Assembly: GCA_031290295.1 (NCBI GenBank)
Contig: JAITNT010000004.1
Coordinates: forward strand, 1 to 5,245
Direction of reading: 5' to 3'
From: Clostridiales bacterium
GTDB lineage: Bacteria; Bacillota; Clostridia; Christensenellales; DUVY01
Length of the DNA stretch: 5,245 nucleotides
Numbering within the stretch: position 1 is the stretch's first letter; each line of letters starts with the position of its first letter. Shown piece after piece: positions 1 to 5,245 of this stretch. The notes under the pieces are model-generated. The model worked only from the letters and a program-made list of their open reading frames with translations. It was not told where the DNA came from and searched no databases. A program made the translations under genes and the position numbers.

Positions 1-156
1 TATCACGGCTAAGGCTTCGCGCTGAATCCATTCGCTTTTGCCGCGCTCGTCAAGCTTATCCAAATCGCCGAGTCCGCGGGTTCTGCAGATATGCTTGTTA
101 AGCTTATCCTGCATATCGAATATAATATCAAGCTTATCGCGACGGGTATCCGGCAT
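1..156 (-). CDS. All-alpha NTP pyrophosphatase, dimeric dUTPase/MazG-like, N-terminal part (3' end off window)
   Basis: Only the first 52 codons are present, and the frame is open to the left edge. The start is the ATG at 154-156, with AGGGGGG six nt upstream and 18 nt after the M16 peptidase stop, so it is probably translated from the same mRNA. Residues 8-21 (KLDIIFDMQDKLNK) form an amphipathic helix of the kind that opens dimeric dUTPases and related MazG-type enzymes. After a charged linker comes SEWIQREALAVI (residues 41-52), which matches the start of the helix that in this family leads into the metal-binding ExxE motif. Those acidic residues would lie outside the window. Family members hydrolyse dUTP or other (d)NTPs to the monophosphate and pyrophosphate, keeping uracil out of DNA or cleaning the nucleotide pool. 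The assignment rests on motif resemblance in a fragment; the substrate cannot be told. A general MazG-family protein is the main alternative. Confidence 0.6.
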   Translation of the reverse strand, partial: MPDTRRDKLDIIFDMQDKLNKHICRTRGLGDLDKLDERGKSEWIQREALAVI

Positions 157-162
157 AGCTCG

Positions 163-169
163 CCCCCCT
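163..169 (-). promoter_or_regulatory. Ribosome binding site of the pyrophosphatase gene
   Basis: AGGGGGG on the minus strand lies 6 nt before the ATG at 154-156, inside the 18-nt gap after the M16 peptidase stop codon. It fixes the start of the left-edge gene. Confidence 0.7.
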
Positions 170-174
170 GTTTT

Positions 175-1440
175 CTATAAGTGTAAGTATTGCAACAAAT
201 CCGCGCCCGTGTCGTCGGAAACGAATGCGGCGCATACATTATCGAAGCTTATTACGTCGTCAATTATATCATGAATATCGCCGAATGTCACGCCGTTAAT
301 CGCCTCTAAGCGTTTGTCTATGTCAAAAACCTCGCCGCTTAGCACAAGCAGCTTGCCGTAGACGTTCATAATGGACGACGTGCTTTCCTGCCCGAGAATA
401 AAAGCCGCCTTCATCTGCTCCTTGCCGCGCGAAAATTCCGATTCGGTAATATACTCCCTCTTTAGGCGGCGAAGCTCCGATGAAAGCGTCTCGACTACCT
501 TTGCCGCGTTCTTAGGGTTTGTGCCGCAATAAACGGAAAACATGCCGTTATTAACGTACGACGAATTATAGGAATATACGGAATACGCAAGCCCCAGCTC
601 CTCGCGGATTTTTTGAAAAAGCCTCGAGCTCATGCCGCCGCCGCCCAAAATGTTATTCAGGATAGCAAGCGGATAGGAGCGCGGATGATTAAAGGAAATC
701 GACGGTATGCCTATGGCGATACTCGCCTGCTCGATCTGCTTTTTTTTGGAAATAAGCTTGCGCGACGGAACGTGCGCCGCGGGCTTGTCCGGAAGCACGA
801 CCTTAGCCGTGTCAAAATTGCCGTCAAAATACCTCTTGGTAAGCTCCTTAACCGCGCTGAAATCGACGTTGCCGACTACGCTCAGAACGACGTTTTGGGC
901 GCGGTAATTAGCCGCTAAATATTTACGTATGTCGCTTTCGGTAAACCCCTTTACGTTTTCGGAGCTTCCCAAAATCCTGTACCCCAAGGTACTGCCCTCA
1001 AAAAAAATATCCGATAACAGCTCGTGGCACACGTCCTCGGGCGCGTCCTCGACCATGGATATTTCTTCGAGCACAACTTTTTTTTCGCGGCTCATTTCGT
1101 CGCCTGCGAATACCGAATTAAAGAATAAATCGGAAAGCACCTCGAAGCAGCGCTCGACGTGCTCGGAAATAGATTTTGTGTAAAAGCACGTGCATTCCTT
1201 GGTAGTAAACGCGTTAATTTGCGCGCCTACGTTATCGACGGCCTCGGCAATCTGCAACGCGCTGCGCTTCTTGGTGCCCTTAAAGAGCATGTGCTCGATA
1301 AAATGTGAAATGCCGTTATTTTCGGCGGTTTCGTTACAGCTGCCCGTTCCAACCCAAATGCCCGCCGTTACCGACCTCACCGCGTCAACCTTTTTGACTA
1401 GCAGTCTTAATCCGGACGGGAAAGTATAAAGCTTGTGCAT
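175..1440 (-). CDS. M16 family zinc peptidase (insulinase/processing-peptidase type, MlpA/YmxG-like)
   Basis: The 421-residue protein is the usual length for single-chain bacterial M16B peptidases. The N-terminal half carries the inverted zinc motif HxxEH as HFIEH (H46, E49, H50), with E49 as predicted catalytic base. The third metal ligand is expected in VVLEEISM (E125/E126), about 76 residues later as in the family. The C-terminal M16 domain has GGGGMSSRLFQKIREELGLA (residues 266-285) followed by YSVYSY, including the conserved Arg (R279) and Tyr that help bind substrate. No signal peptide is visible, so it is probably cytoplasmic. M16 peptidases close around peptides or unfolded segments; the natural substrate of this branch is not clear. 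In B. subtilis the homologue MlpA lies at the same place after ylxY. The ATG follows AGGAGGT by 3 nt, 18 nt downstream of the deacetylase-like gene. All key residues are present, so it should be active. Confidence 0.95.
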   Translation of the reverse strand: MHKLYTFPSGLRLLVKKVDAVRSVTAGIWVGTGSCNETAENNGISHFIEHMLFKGTKKRSALQIAEAVDNVGAQINAFTTKECTCFYTKSISEHVERCFEVLSDLFFNSVFAGDEMSREKKVVLEEISMVEDAPEDVCHELLSDIFFEGSTLGYRILGSSENVKGFTESDIRKYLAANYRAQNVVLSVVGNVDFSAVKELTKRYFDGNFDTAKVVLPDKPAAHVPSRKLISKKKQIEQASIAIGIPSISFNHPRSYPLAILNNILGGGGMSSRLFQKIREELGLAYSVYSYNSSYVNNGMFSVYCGTNPKNAAKVVETLSSELRRLKREYITESEFSRGKEQMKAAFILGQESTSSIMNVYGKLLVLSGEVFDIDKRLEAINGVTFGDIHDIIDDVISFDNVCAAFVSDDTGADLLQYLHL

Positions 1441-1443
1441 AGT

Positions 1444-1450
1444 ACCTCCT
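1444..1450 (-). promoter_or_regulatory. Strong ribosome binding site of the M16 peptidase
   Basis: AGGAGGT on the minus strand matches the anti-Shine-Dalgarno perfectly and lies in the 18-nt gap after the stop codon at 1459-1461. Its spacing to the ATG (3-4 nt) is short. It supports the start at 1440 and suggests linked translation with the gene before it. Confidence 0.8.
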
Positions 1451-1458
1451 GCGCTTGT

Positions 1459-2181
1459 TCAGACGTTCCCGTCGACGGCGATATTTTCTGAAACGGTCGT
1501 CGGAACAAAGCCCTGTTCTTTGATTGTCGTTATAATTTTTTTGAGCGCCTTGAGCGTGTGCTCGGTCGGGTGCATGAGTATCAAGTCGCCGTTAGCAAGC
1601 TTACGGGTAGCACGGTTATACACCAAATCCGCGTCCTTATCGCGCCAGTCTACGGTGTCTTTTGACCATAAGACCGTCTTGTAGCCGAGCGAATCGGCAA
1701 CCCTTAGCGTAATTTTACCGAACGAACCGGACGGCGGCGCGAACAGCTCCATTTTATAGCCGCTGACACGCTCCACCAACCCGCCGCAAACCTCGATTTC
1801 CTCGCGGTTGCGCGCCTCCGATATCTGCTTGTGATCCTTATGGAAATAGCCGTGGTTGCCTATCTCGTGCCCCGCCTTATAAATCCGCATAAACGTCTCC
1901 TCGTTGCCCGCAACCCAGCTGCCGCCCACAAAGAAAGTAGCCTTTACGCCTTCACGCTCTAATATGTCCAGCATTCCGGCAATATATTCCGTGCCCCAAT
2001 ATACGTTTATCATAAGCGACACCCTGTTTTTGGAGGGATTGCCGCGATAAATAACGCCGTCTGCCGCGCCCGAGAATACGCTTTTTATTCCGGAAGAATT
2101 AGTAACCGCAATTACCCCGATTACCGCCGAGAACAACAGCAGATTTGCCACGACATTACGAAAGAGCTTTTCCTTGTCCAT
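1459..2181 (-). CDS. ylxY: YlxY-type polysaccharide-deacetylase-like protein, sporulation-associated family, catalytic residues altered
   Basis: A 240-residue protein with an N-terminal hydrophobic segment (about residues 8-27) preceded by Lys/Arg, likely an uncleaved signal anchor placing the rest outside the membrane. The NodB/CE4 fold runs from about residue 54. Motif 2 is intact as HGYFH (H110, H114), motif 4 reads DTVDW (175-179), and the C-terminal motif reads LILMH (H204). Motif 1, normally TFDDG, reads MINVYWG (57-63), so both aspartates (catalytic base and metal ligand) are replaced by N59 and V60. Motif 3, normally RxPxG, reads APPSG with A148 in place of Arg. The same kind of loss is known in Bacillus YlxY, which also follows pnp. 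Active relatives deacetylate peptidoglycan; this one may bind glycan without deacetylating it. The start ATG has only a weak upstream GGGCGGG, unlike the strong sites of its neighbours. The gene sits 149 nt after pnp and 18 nt before the M16 peptidase. Confidence 0.88.
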   Translation of the reverse strand: MDKEKLFRNVVANLLLFSAVIGVIAVTNSSGIKSVFSGAADGVIYRGNPSKNRVSLMINVYWGTEYIAGMLDILEREGVKATFFVGGSWVAGNEETFMRIYKAGHEIGNHGYFHKDHKQISEARNREEIEVCGGLVERVSGYKMELFAPPSGSFGKITLRVADSLGYKTVLWSKDTVDWRDKDADLVYNRATRKLANGDLILMHPTEHTLKALKKIITTIKEQGFVPTTVSENIAVDGNV

Positions 2182-2195
2182 AATTTTTCCCGCCC

Positions 2196-2219
2196 GATAT
2201 AAAATATTATCCTTATATC
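2196..2219. repeat. 7-bp perfect inverted repeat upstream of the ylxY-like gene
   Basis: GATATAA (2196-2202) and TTATATC (2213-2219) are perfect inverted copies separated by 10 nt, ending 15 nt before the ylxY-like start codon. It could be an operator or a weak leader hairpin. In such AT-rich DNA a chance origin is quite possible. Confidence 0.3.
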
Positions 2220-2248
2220 ATATTCGGCGGCGGGTATAATCATGAAAA

Positions 2249-2273
2249 AACTTCCGTAGTAGTAAAAGAAGTT
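2249..2273 (-). terminator. Second hairpin overlapping the first, followed by a T-run
   Basis: On the minus strand AACTTC (2268-2273) can pair with GAAGTT (2249-2254) over a 13-nt loop, followed directly by TTTTC. The first arm shares bases with the last arm of the preceding hairpin, so the two cannot form together. The stem is short and AT-rich; alone it would be a poor terminator. Confidence 0.25.
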
Positions 2274-2306
2274 GCCTCTAAGTGATTTTCACTTTTTAGA
2301 GACAAC
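2271..2306 (-). terminator. Long imperfect hairpin after pnp, candidate terminator
   Basis: On the minus strand, GTTG-T-CTCTA, a TTT-type bulge, then AGTGA pairs back with TCACT, TAGAG and CAAC. This gives 14 pairs, one mismatch, one 3-nt bulge and a 3-nt loop. The stem starts 24 nt after the pnp stop codon. The DNA after it reads TTCTTTTAC, a moderate T-rich tract, so termination after pnp is likely partial. An RNA-stabilising 3' end or a dispersed repeat are alternatives. Confidence 0.55.
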
Positions 2307-2330
2307 CTCCCTTTAGGCGCGCTTTTTGTA

Positions 2331-4418
2331 TTATAGCTTTTGAATAAGCTTGAGGTCGATTCTGCCTTTCATTTTATCGACCTTTATAACCTCTACGACG
2401 ACGTCGTTGCCGATGTTCAGCACGTCGGTAACCTTTTCTACGCGGGTAGGCGCAAGCCTGCTTATATGAATCATTCCGTCGCGTCCCGGCGACAGCTCGC
2501 AGAACGCGCCGATTTCGATTATGTTGACGACCTTGCACTGATATTGGAAGCCGACCTCGGGATCGGTAACGATTGCGAGAACCTTAGCCTTGGCGGTCTC
2601 CAGCATAGCGGCGTCGACGGAGGAAATAACAACCTTGCCGTCCTCCTCGATATCGATTTTTACGCCGGTTTCCTCCACGATTTTGTTGATAGTTTTGCCG
2701 CCCTTGCCGATAACGTCGCCGATTTTGTCGGGACTGATATTGAAGCTGACGACCTTGGGCGCGTACTTAGAAAGCTCCTTGCGCGGCTCGGGCAGCACCT
2801 TGAGCATTTCGCCGAGAATGTGGAGCCTGCCGATGCGGGCGCGCTCGAGCGCCTCCTGCAAAATCGCCTTGTCTATACCCTTAATTTTGATATCCATCTG
2901 AATGGCGGTGATACCGTCCTTGGTCCCCGCCACCTTAAAGTCCATATCGCCTAAGAAATCCTCAAGCCCCTGAATGTCCGAAAGCACTACGACCTTACCG
3001 GACTTCTCGTCCTTGATAAGACCCATGGCGATACCGGCGACGGGCGCAAGAAGCGGAACGCCCGCGTCCATGAGCGACAACGTGGAGCCGCAAACGCTCG
3101 CTTGCGAGGTCGAGCCGTTAGAGGAAAGAATTTCGCTTACCGTTCTTATACAGTACGGGAACTCGTCCACGGACGGAATTACGGGTTCGAGCGCGCGCTC
3201 GGCAAGAGCGCCGTGCCCTATCTCGCGGCGGCCGGGACCGCGCATGCCCTTGGCTTCGCCGGTTGAATACGGCGGGAAATTGTAATGGTGCATGTAGCGC
3301 TTGGAATCCTCGCCGTCAAGCCCCTCCAACTTCTGCATGTCGGAAAACGTTCCGAGCGTAGCCGAGGTAAGCGCCTGCGACTGACCGCGCGTAAATACCG
3401 CGCTTCCGTGAACGCGCGGCAGCACGCCCGTTTCACACCAGATTTTGCGGATTTCTTCAAGCTTTCTTCCGTCGGGACGAACGCCGTCCTTGAGAATACG
3501 GTTGCGAACCTTTTCCTTGGTCATGTAATAAATCGCGTCGGCTATCTCGCGCGTCTTGTCGGGATAAATCTCCTTGAAATGCTCTTGGACATCCTTGGCA
3601 AGCGCGTCCTCGTTACCCTGACGCAAAGCGCGGTCAAAGGTATCGAGCGCCTTGTCGAGCGGTTTGTCCGCATACTTGCGGACGGCGGCGTCGATTTCGT
3701 CGGGAACGCGGTACAGCTCTATTACCTTCTTGGCCTTGCCGATTTCCTTGACGATTCCGTCAATGAAAACGATTTGCTTCTTGATTTCCTCATGCGCAAA
3801 AAGTATGCCCTCGAGCATAACCTTTTCGCTGACCATTTCCGCGCCTGCCTCGACCATCATGATAGCGTCGCGCGTACCGCTTACGGTCAAATGCAGCTTC
3901 GATTCGGCGCGCTGCGCGGTGTCGGGGTTAACGACGTACTTACCGTCGACATAGCCGACGACGACCGAGCCGGTAGGCCCCGAGAACGGAATATCCGAAA
4001 TTGACAGCGCGATCGACGAACCGATCATACCGAAAACCTCGGGCGGGATTTCCATATCCACGGATAACGCGGTAGCGACTACGGCGACGTCGTTAAACAA
4101 GCCTTTGGGGAAAAGCGGTCTTAACGGTCTGTCGATAAGACGGCTTGTAAGGATAGCCTTATCGCTTCCGCGACCCTCCCTGCGTTTGAAGCTGCCGGGG
4201 ATTTTGCCGATAGCGTACATTTTTTCTTCAAAATCGACGCCCAACGGAAAATAATCCATGCCGGCGCGGGGTTCGGCGGCCATTGTCACGTTAGTAAGCA
4301 CTACGGTATCTCCGCAACGGATCAAGCATGACCCCGCCGCAAGCTCCGAATACCTGCCTGTTTCCACTATTACCCGCCTGCCGCCGATAGTAGTCTCGAA
4401 TTTCTTTCCTAATTCCAT
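2331..4418 (-). CDS. pnp: Polyribonucleotide nucleotidyltransferase (PNPase)
   Basis: PNPase degrades RNA from the 3' end using phosphate, releasing nucleoside diphosphates, and can add tails in reverse; in Firmicutes it is a main mRNA-turnover exonuclease in the cytoplasm. The 695-residue protein is full length. It has a first RNase PH domain (about 1-140, with FKRREGRGSD at 77-86), an all-alpha linker (about 235-310), and a second RNase PH domain (about 315-545). The catalytic set is D487, D493 and K495 in LGDMDFKVAGT, matching E. coli D486, D492 and K494. A KH domain follows (about 557-615, GKGG at 571-574) and an S1 domain (about 624-693, GRDGMIHISRL). It ends right after the S1 fold, without the charged tail seen in several relatives. 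The ATG follows AAGGAGT with good spacing. It lies 79 nt after rpsO, the widespread rpsO-pnp pairing, and may be partly cotranscribed through the hairpin between them. Confidence 0.99.
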   Translation of the reverse strand: MELGKKFETTIGGRRVIVETGRYSELAAGSCLIRCGDTVVLTNVTMAAEPRAGMDYFPLGVDFEEKMYAIGKIPGSFKRREGRGSDKAILTSRLIDRPLRPLFPKGLFNDVAVVATALSVDMEIPPEVFGMIGSSIALSISDIPFSGPTGSVVVGYVDGKYVVNPDTAQRAESKLHLTVSGTRDAIMMVEAGAEMVSEKVMLEGILFAHEEIKKQIVFIDGIVKEIGKAKKVIELYRVPDEIDAAVRKYADKPLDKALDTFDRALRQGNEDALAKDVQEHFKEIYPDKTREIADAIYYMTKEKVRNRILKDGVRPDGRKLEEIRKIWCETGVLPRVHGSAVFTRGQSQALTSATLGTFSDMQKLEGLDGEDSKRYMHHYNFPPYSTGEAKGMRGPGRREIGHGALAERALEPVIPSVDEFPYCIRTVSEILSSNGSTSQASVCGSTLSLMDAGVPLLAPVAGIAMGLIKDEKSGKVVVLSDIQGLEDFLGDMDFKVAGTKDGITAIQMDIKIKGIDKAILQEALERARIGRLHILGEMLKVLPEPRKELSKYAPKVVSFNISPDKIGDVIGKGGKTINKIVEETGVKIDIEEDGKVVISSVDAAMLETAKAKVLAIVTDPEVGFQYQCKVVNIIEIGAFCELSPGRDGMIHISRLAPTRVEKVTDVLNIGNDVVVEVIKVDKMKGRIDLKLIQKL

Positions 4419-4423
4419 TATTT

Positions 4424-4430
4424 ACTCCTT
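4424..4430 (-). promoter_or_regulatory. Ribosome binding site of pnp
   Basis: AAGGAGT on the minus strand lies 5 nt before the ATG at 4416-4418. It supports this start and the family's usual N-terminus. Confidence 0.8.
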
Positions 4431-4451
4431 TTTCTAAATACTAATACAGAT

Positions 4452-4479
4452 AATAAGGGCACTTCCGCGCGCCCTTATT
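4452..4479 (-). terminator. Hairpin between rpsO and pnp, partial terminator or RNA-processing site
   Basis: AATAAGGGC and GCCCTTATT form a perfect 9-bp stem around a 10-nt loop, 18 nt after the rpsO stop. On the minus strand the stem is followed by ATCTGTATTAGTATTTAG, which is T-rich but broken, so read-through into pnp is likely. In E. coli the equivalent gap holds a terminator and the RNase III site used in PNPase self-control. A similar role here is inference. The plus-strand side also has a T-rich tail (GTTTTAT), but no plus-strand gene needs it. Confidence 0.6.
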
Positions 4480-4497
4480 GTTTTATAGGTCAAATTT

Positions 4498-4770
4498 TTA
4501 CTTCCTTATCTCAAGCTTGGCGATAAGCGTACGGTATCTCTCGATATCGATATCCTTGAGATAATTCAAAAGACTTCTGCGCTGACCTACCAGCATCAGC
4601 AGTCCGCGGCGCGAATGATGATCCTTCTTGTGAAATGCAAGATGCTCGTTAAGATTATTAATGCGGTAGGTAAGCAACGCTACCTGAACCTCGGGCGACC
4701 CGGTGTCACCCTCCGTCCGCGCATATGCGGCAATAATCTCTTGTTTTTGTGCTTCCGTTTTTTTGTCCAT
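4498..4770 (-). CDS. rpsO: 30S ribosomal protein S15
   Basis: S15 is a primary 16S rRNA-binding protein of the small-subunit platform; it binds a three-way junction and takes part in an intersubunit bridge. The 90-residue product has the usual length (89 in most bacteria). It carries the family signatures [13 protein letters not shown] (22-34) and [13 protein letters not shown] (46-58), followed by [10 protein letters not shown] (63-72). The DTGS and HHSRRG stretches contain the residues that contact rRNA. It is all alpha and basic, with no defects. The ATG is preceded by GGAGGGT at 10 nt. The gene has its own promoter and a leader able to hide that ribosome binding site, fitting the self-repression known for S15 in several bacteria. 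It is followed by pnp, as in most bacteria. Confidence 0.99.
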   Translation of the reverse strand: MDKKTEAQKQEIIAAYARTEGDTGSPEVQVALLTYRINNLNEHLAFHKKDHHSRRGLLMLVGQRRSLLNYLKDIDIERYRTLIAKLEIRK

Positions 4771-4850
4771 GATTTATGGAACCCTCCGAAAAAATATTTG
4801 CCGACCTCCCGGTAGAGCGAGGGTTAACCGCAAAACTGAGAAATAGGTAC
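4771..4850 (-). promoter_or_regulatory. rpsO mRNA leader with Shine-Dalgarno-sequestering pairing (candidate S15 autoregulatory element)
   Basis: From the predicted start near 4850 the leader is about 80 nt. On the minus strand AACCCTC (4819-4825) is the exact complement of GAGGGTT (4780-4786), which contains most of the Shine-Dalgarno. The 32 nt between can fold further, for example ACC-GGGA-GGT (4804-4813), a short stem with a GNRA-type loop. S15 is known to repress its own translation through leader structures that differ between lineages. This one was recognised by its pairing, not by matching a known motif. S15 binding is inferred. Confidence 0.5.
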
Positions 4851-4856
4851 GTGAGA

Positions 4857-4885
4857 ATAATACCACAAACCCTCAAATAAGTAAA
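4857..4885 (-). promoter_or_regulatory. Sigma-A-type promoter for rpsO(-pnp)
   Basis: On the minus strand: -35 TTTACT (4880-4885, 4 of 6 to TTGACA), a 17-nt spacer, -10 TATTAT (4857-4862, 5 of 6 to TATAAT). Transcription should start near 4850. It lies between the upstream gene's terminator and rpsO, where a promoter is required. Confidence 0.75.
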
Positions 4886-4909
4886 CTGTTTTTAGGTGGT
4901 CGCGCGTGG

Positions 4910-4927
4910 CAAACCGGACAAACCGGG
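4910..4927. repeat. Tandem 9-bp direct repeat
   Basis: CAAACCGGA (4910-4918) is followed at once by CAAACCGGG (4919-4927), two copies differing only in the last base, 25 nt upstream of the rpsO -35 box. It may be a regulator site or a small chance duplication. Confidence 0.35.
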
Positions 4928-4936
4928 ATAAAGGCA

Positions 4937-4965
4937 GGCGGAAAATTTTGAAAATTTGAACCGCC
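4937..4965. repeat. Inverted repeat with AT-rich inner stem
   Basis: GGCGG (4937-4941) and CCGCC (4961-4965) flank two copies of AAATTT, so a two-part stem can form on either strand. It lies just past the terminator tail of the right-edge gene. No T-run follows on either side, so it does not look like an intrinsic terminator itself. Confidence 0.3.
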
Positions 4966-4967
4966 CT

Positions 4968-5013
4968 TTCAAAATAAATGCAAAACGCCCGCGAGAGGCT
5001 TTGCTCACGGGCG
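4968..5013 (-). terminator. Intrinsic terminator of the right-edge gene
   Basis: On the minus strand CGCCCGTGAG (5004-5013) pairs with CTCGCGGGCG (4986-4995): 10 pairs including one G-U, with an 8-nt loop, followed by TTTTGCATTTATTTTG. The stem begins 17 nt after the stop codon at 5031-5033. It should separate that gene from the rpsO transcript. Confidence 0.85.
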
Positions 5014-5030
5014 CGTGTATCATTTCCTTA

Positions 5031-5245
5031 TTATTTTCGTTTGTTCCAAAGCTGCGTAAGCGTAATTTTTGTTGTCTTATCCGTAGTCCAACAACTGTGC
5101 CAAACATAATGCTTGCCGAATACAGCCTCCGTAATCTGCCCGTTACTTTTTTTACCGGCATAGTTTGGATATGTTACATCAAAATTAGGATATTCTATAT
5201 TGTAATCGTCCTTAACCTTGGCGATTTTAGCCAAATCGTTTAAGC
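5031..5245 (-). CDS. Unrecognised protein, C-terminal 70 residues (5' end off window)
   Basis: An open frame enters from the right edge and stops with TAA at 5031-5033. A TTG at 5232-5234 could be read as a start, but it has no Shine-Dalgarno and the frame stays open upstream, so this is more likely the tail of a longer protein. I do not recognise the family. The visible part is hydrophilic and rich in Lys, Thr, Asn and aromatics. A Tyr-Pro-Asn unit occurs twice (EYPNF, TYPNY), then come HYVWHSCW with the only Cys, and a basic end, NKRK. There is no membrane segment in this part. Base use is visibly more AT-rich than in pnp or the M16 gene, which may mean a fast-evolving or acquired gene. The strong terminator just downstream supports this being a real gene end. 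It is not the ribF/ribC end often found before rpsO in Firmicutes, as far as I can judge. Confidence 0.6.
   Translation of the reverse strand, partial: LNDLAKIAKVKDDYNIEYPNFDVTYPNYAGKKSNGQITEAVFGKHYVWHSCWTTDKTTKITLTQLWNKRK

Noticed and set aside
52..138. Three copies of AAGCTTATC (52-60, 100-108, 130-138)
   Set aside because: All fall in the same reading frame and encode Asp-Lys-Leu in the pyrophosphatase, so protein sequence and codon choice explain them.
9..239. Minus-strand open frame of 76 codons at the left edge
   Set aside because: It is a frame-shifted reading of the M16 peptidase end and the pyrophosphatase start. The in-frame pyrophosphatase at 1-156 has the ribosome binding site and family motifs.
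2196..2235. Possible sporulation or sigma-A promoter on the minus strand in front of the ylxY-like gene
   Set aside because: The AT-rich stretch offers -10-like strings, but no -35 partner at proper spacing matched sigma-A, sigma-E, sigma-F or sigma-G consensus well enough to report.
2234..2239. TATAAT on the plus strand between pnp and the ylxY-like gene
   Set aside because: No acceptable -35 box lies at the right distance and no plus-strand gene follows.
3285..4004. Long plus-strand open frame (239 codons) opposite pnp, and similar ones at 2340-2954 and 2590-2901
   Set aside because: They mirror the codon pattern of pnp, show no recognisable motif and have no convincing ribosome binding site. 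pnp is certain on the other strand.
4892..5161. Minus-strand open frame of 89 codons across the terminator and promoter region
   Set aside because: It overlaps the right-edge gene in another frame, crosses a strong terminator and the rpsO promoter, and has low-complexity basic content.

Overview
The window is a housekeeping locus read entirely from the minus strand (right to left). From right to left it holds the end of an unrecognised gene, rpsO (ribosomal protein S15), pnp (polynucleotide phosphorylase), a YlxY-type polysaccharide-deacetylase-like protein, an M16 zinc peptidase, and the start of an all-alpha NTP pyrophosphatase that runs off the left edge. The order rpsO-pnp-ylxY-M16 peptidase matches the Bacillus/Clostridia arrangement (rpsO-pnpA-ylxY-mlpA in B. 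subtilis). With strong AGGAGG-type ribosome binding sites and a YlxY homologue, which belongs to a sporulation-associated family, this points to a spore-forming or formerly spore-forming Firmicute, probably a clostridium of intermediate GC content. The species cannot be named from this window.

Right part (4771-5245): the unrecognised 3' gene end is visibly more AT-rich than its neighbours and is closed by a good intrinsic terminator (4986-5013 plus a T-rich tail). A sigma-A-type promoter follows (-35 TTTACT, 17-nt spacer, -10 TATTAT on the minus strand). It should start a leader of about 80 nt in front of rpsO. In that leader a 7-nt stretch is perfectly complementary to the rpsO Shine-Dalgarno region, as expected for translational self-control by S15.

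Middle (2331-4770): rpsO and pnp are separated by 79 nt containing a perfect 9-bp stem with a 10-nt loop. This is a candidate partial terminator or RNA-processing site. PNPase has its complete domain set and catalytic residues. After pnp, a 149-nt spacer holds a long imperfect hairpin, an overlapping second hairpin ending in a T-run, and a 7-bp inverted repeat just before the ylxY-like gene.

Left part (1-2181): the ylxY-like gene, the M16 peptidase and the pyrophosphatase are packed with 18-nt gaps, the last two behind good ribosome binding sites, so they are probably one transcription unit. The deacetylase-like protein has lost the catalytic aspartates and the arginine of its family and may not be an enzyme. 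No mobile element, CRISPR array, tRNA or rRNA was seen, and I found no convincing new biological system. The points most worth checking are the regulatory RNA structures, the degenerate deacetylase, the identity of the left-edge pyrophosphatase, and the unrecognised right-edge gene.
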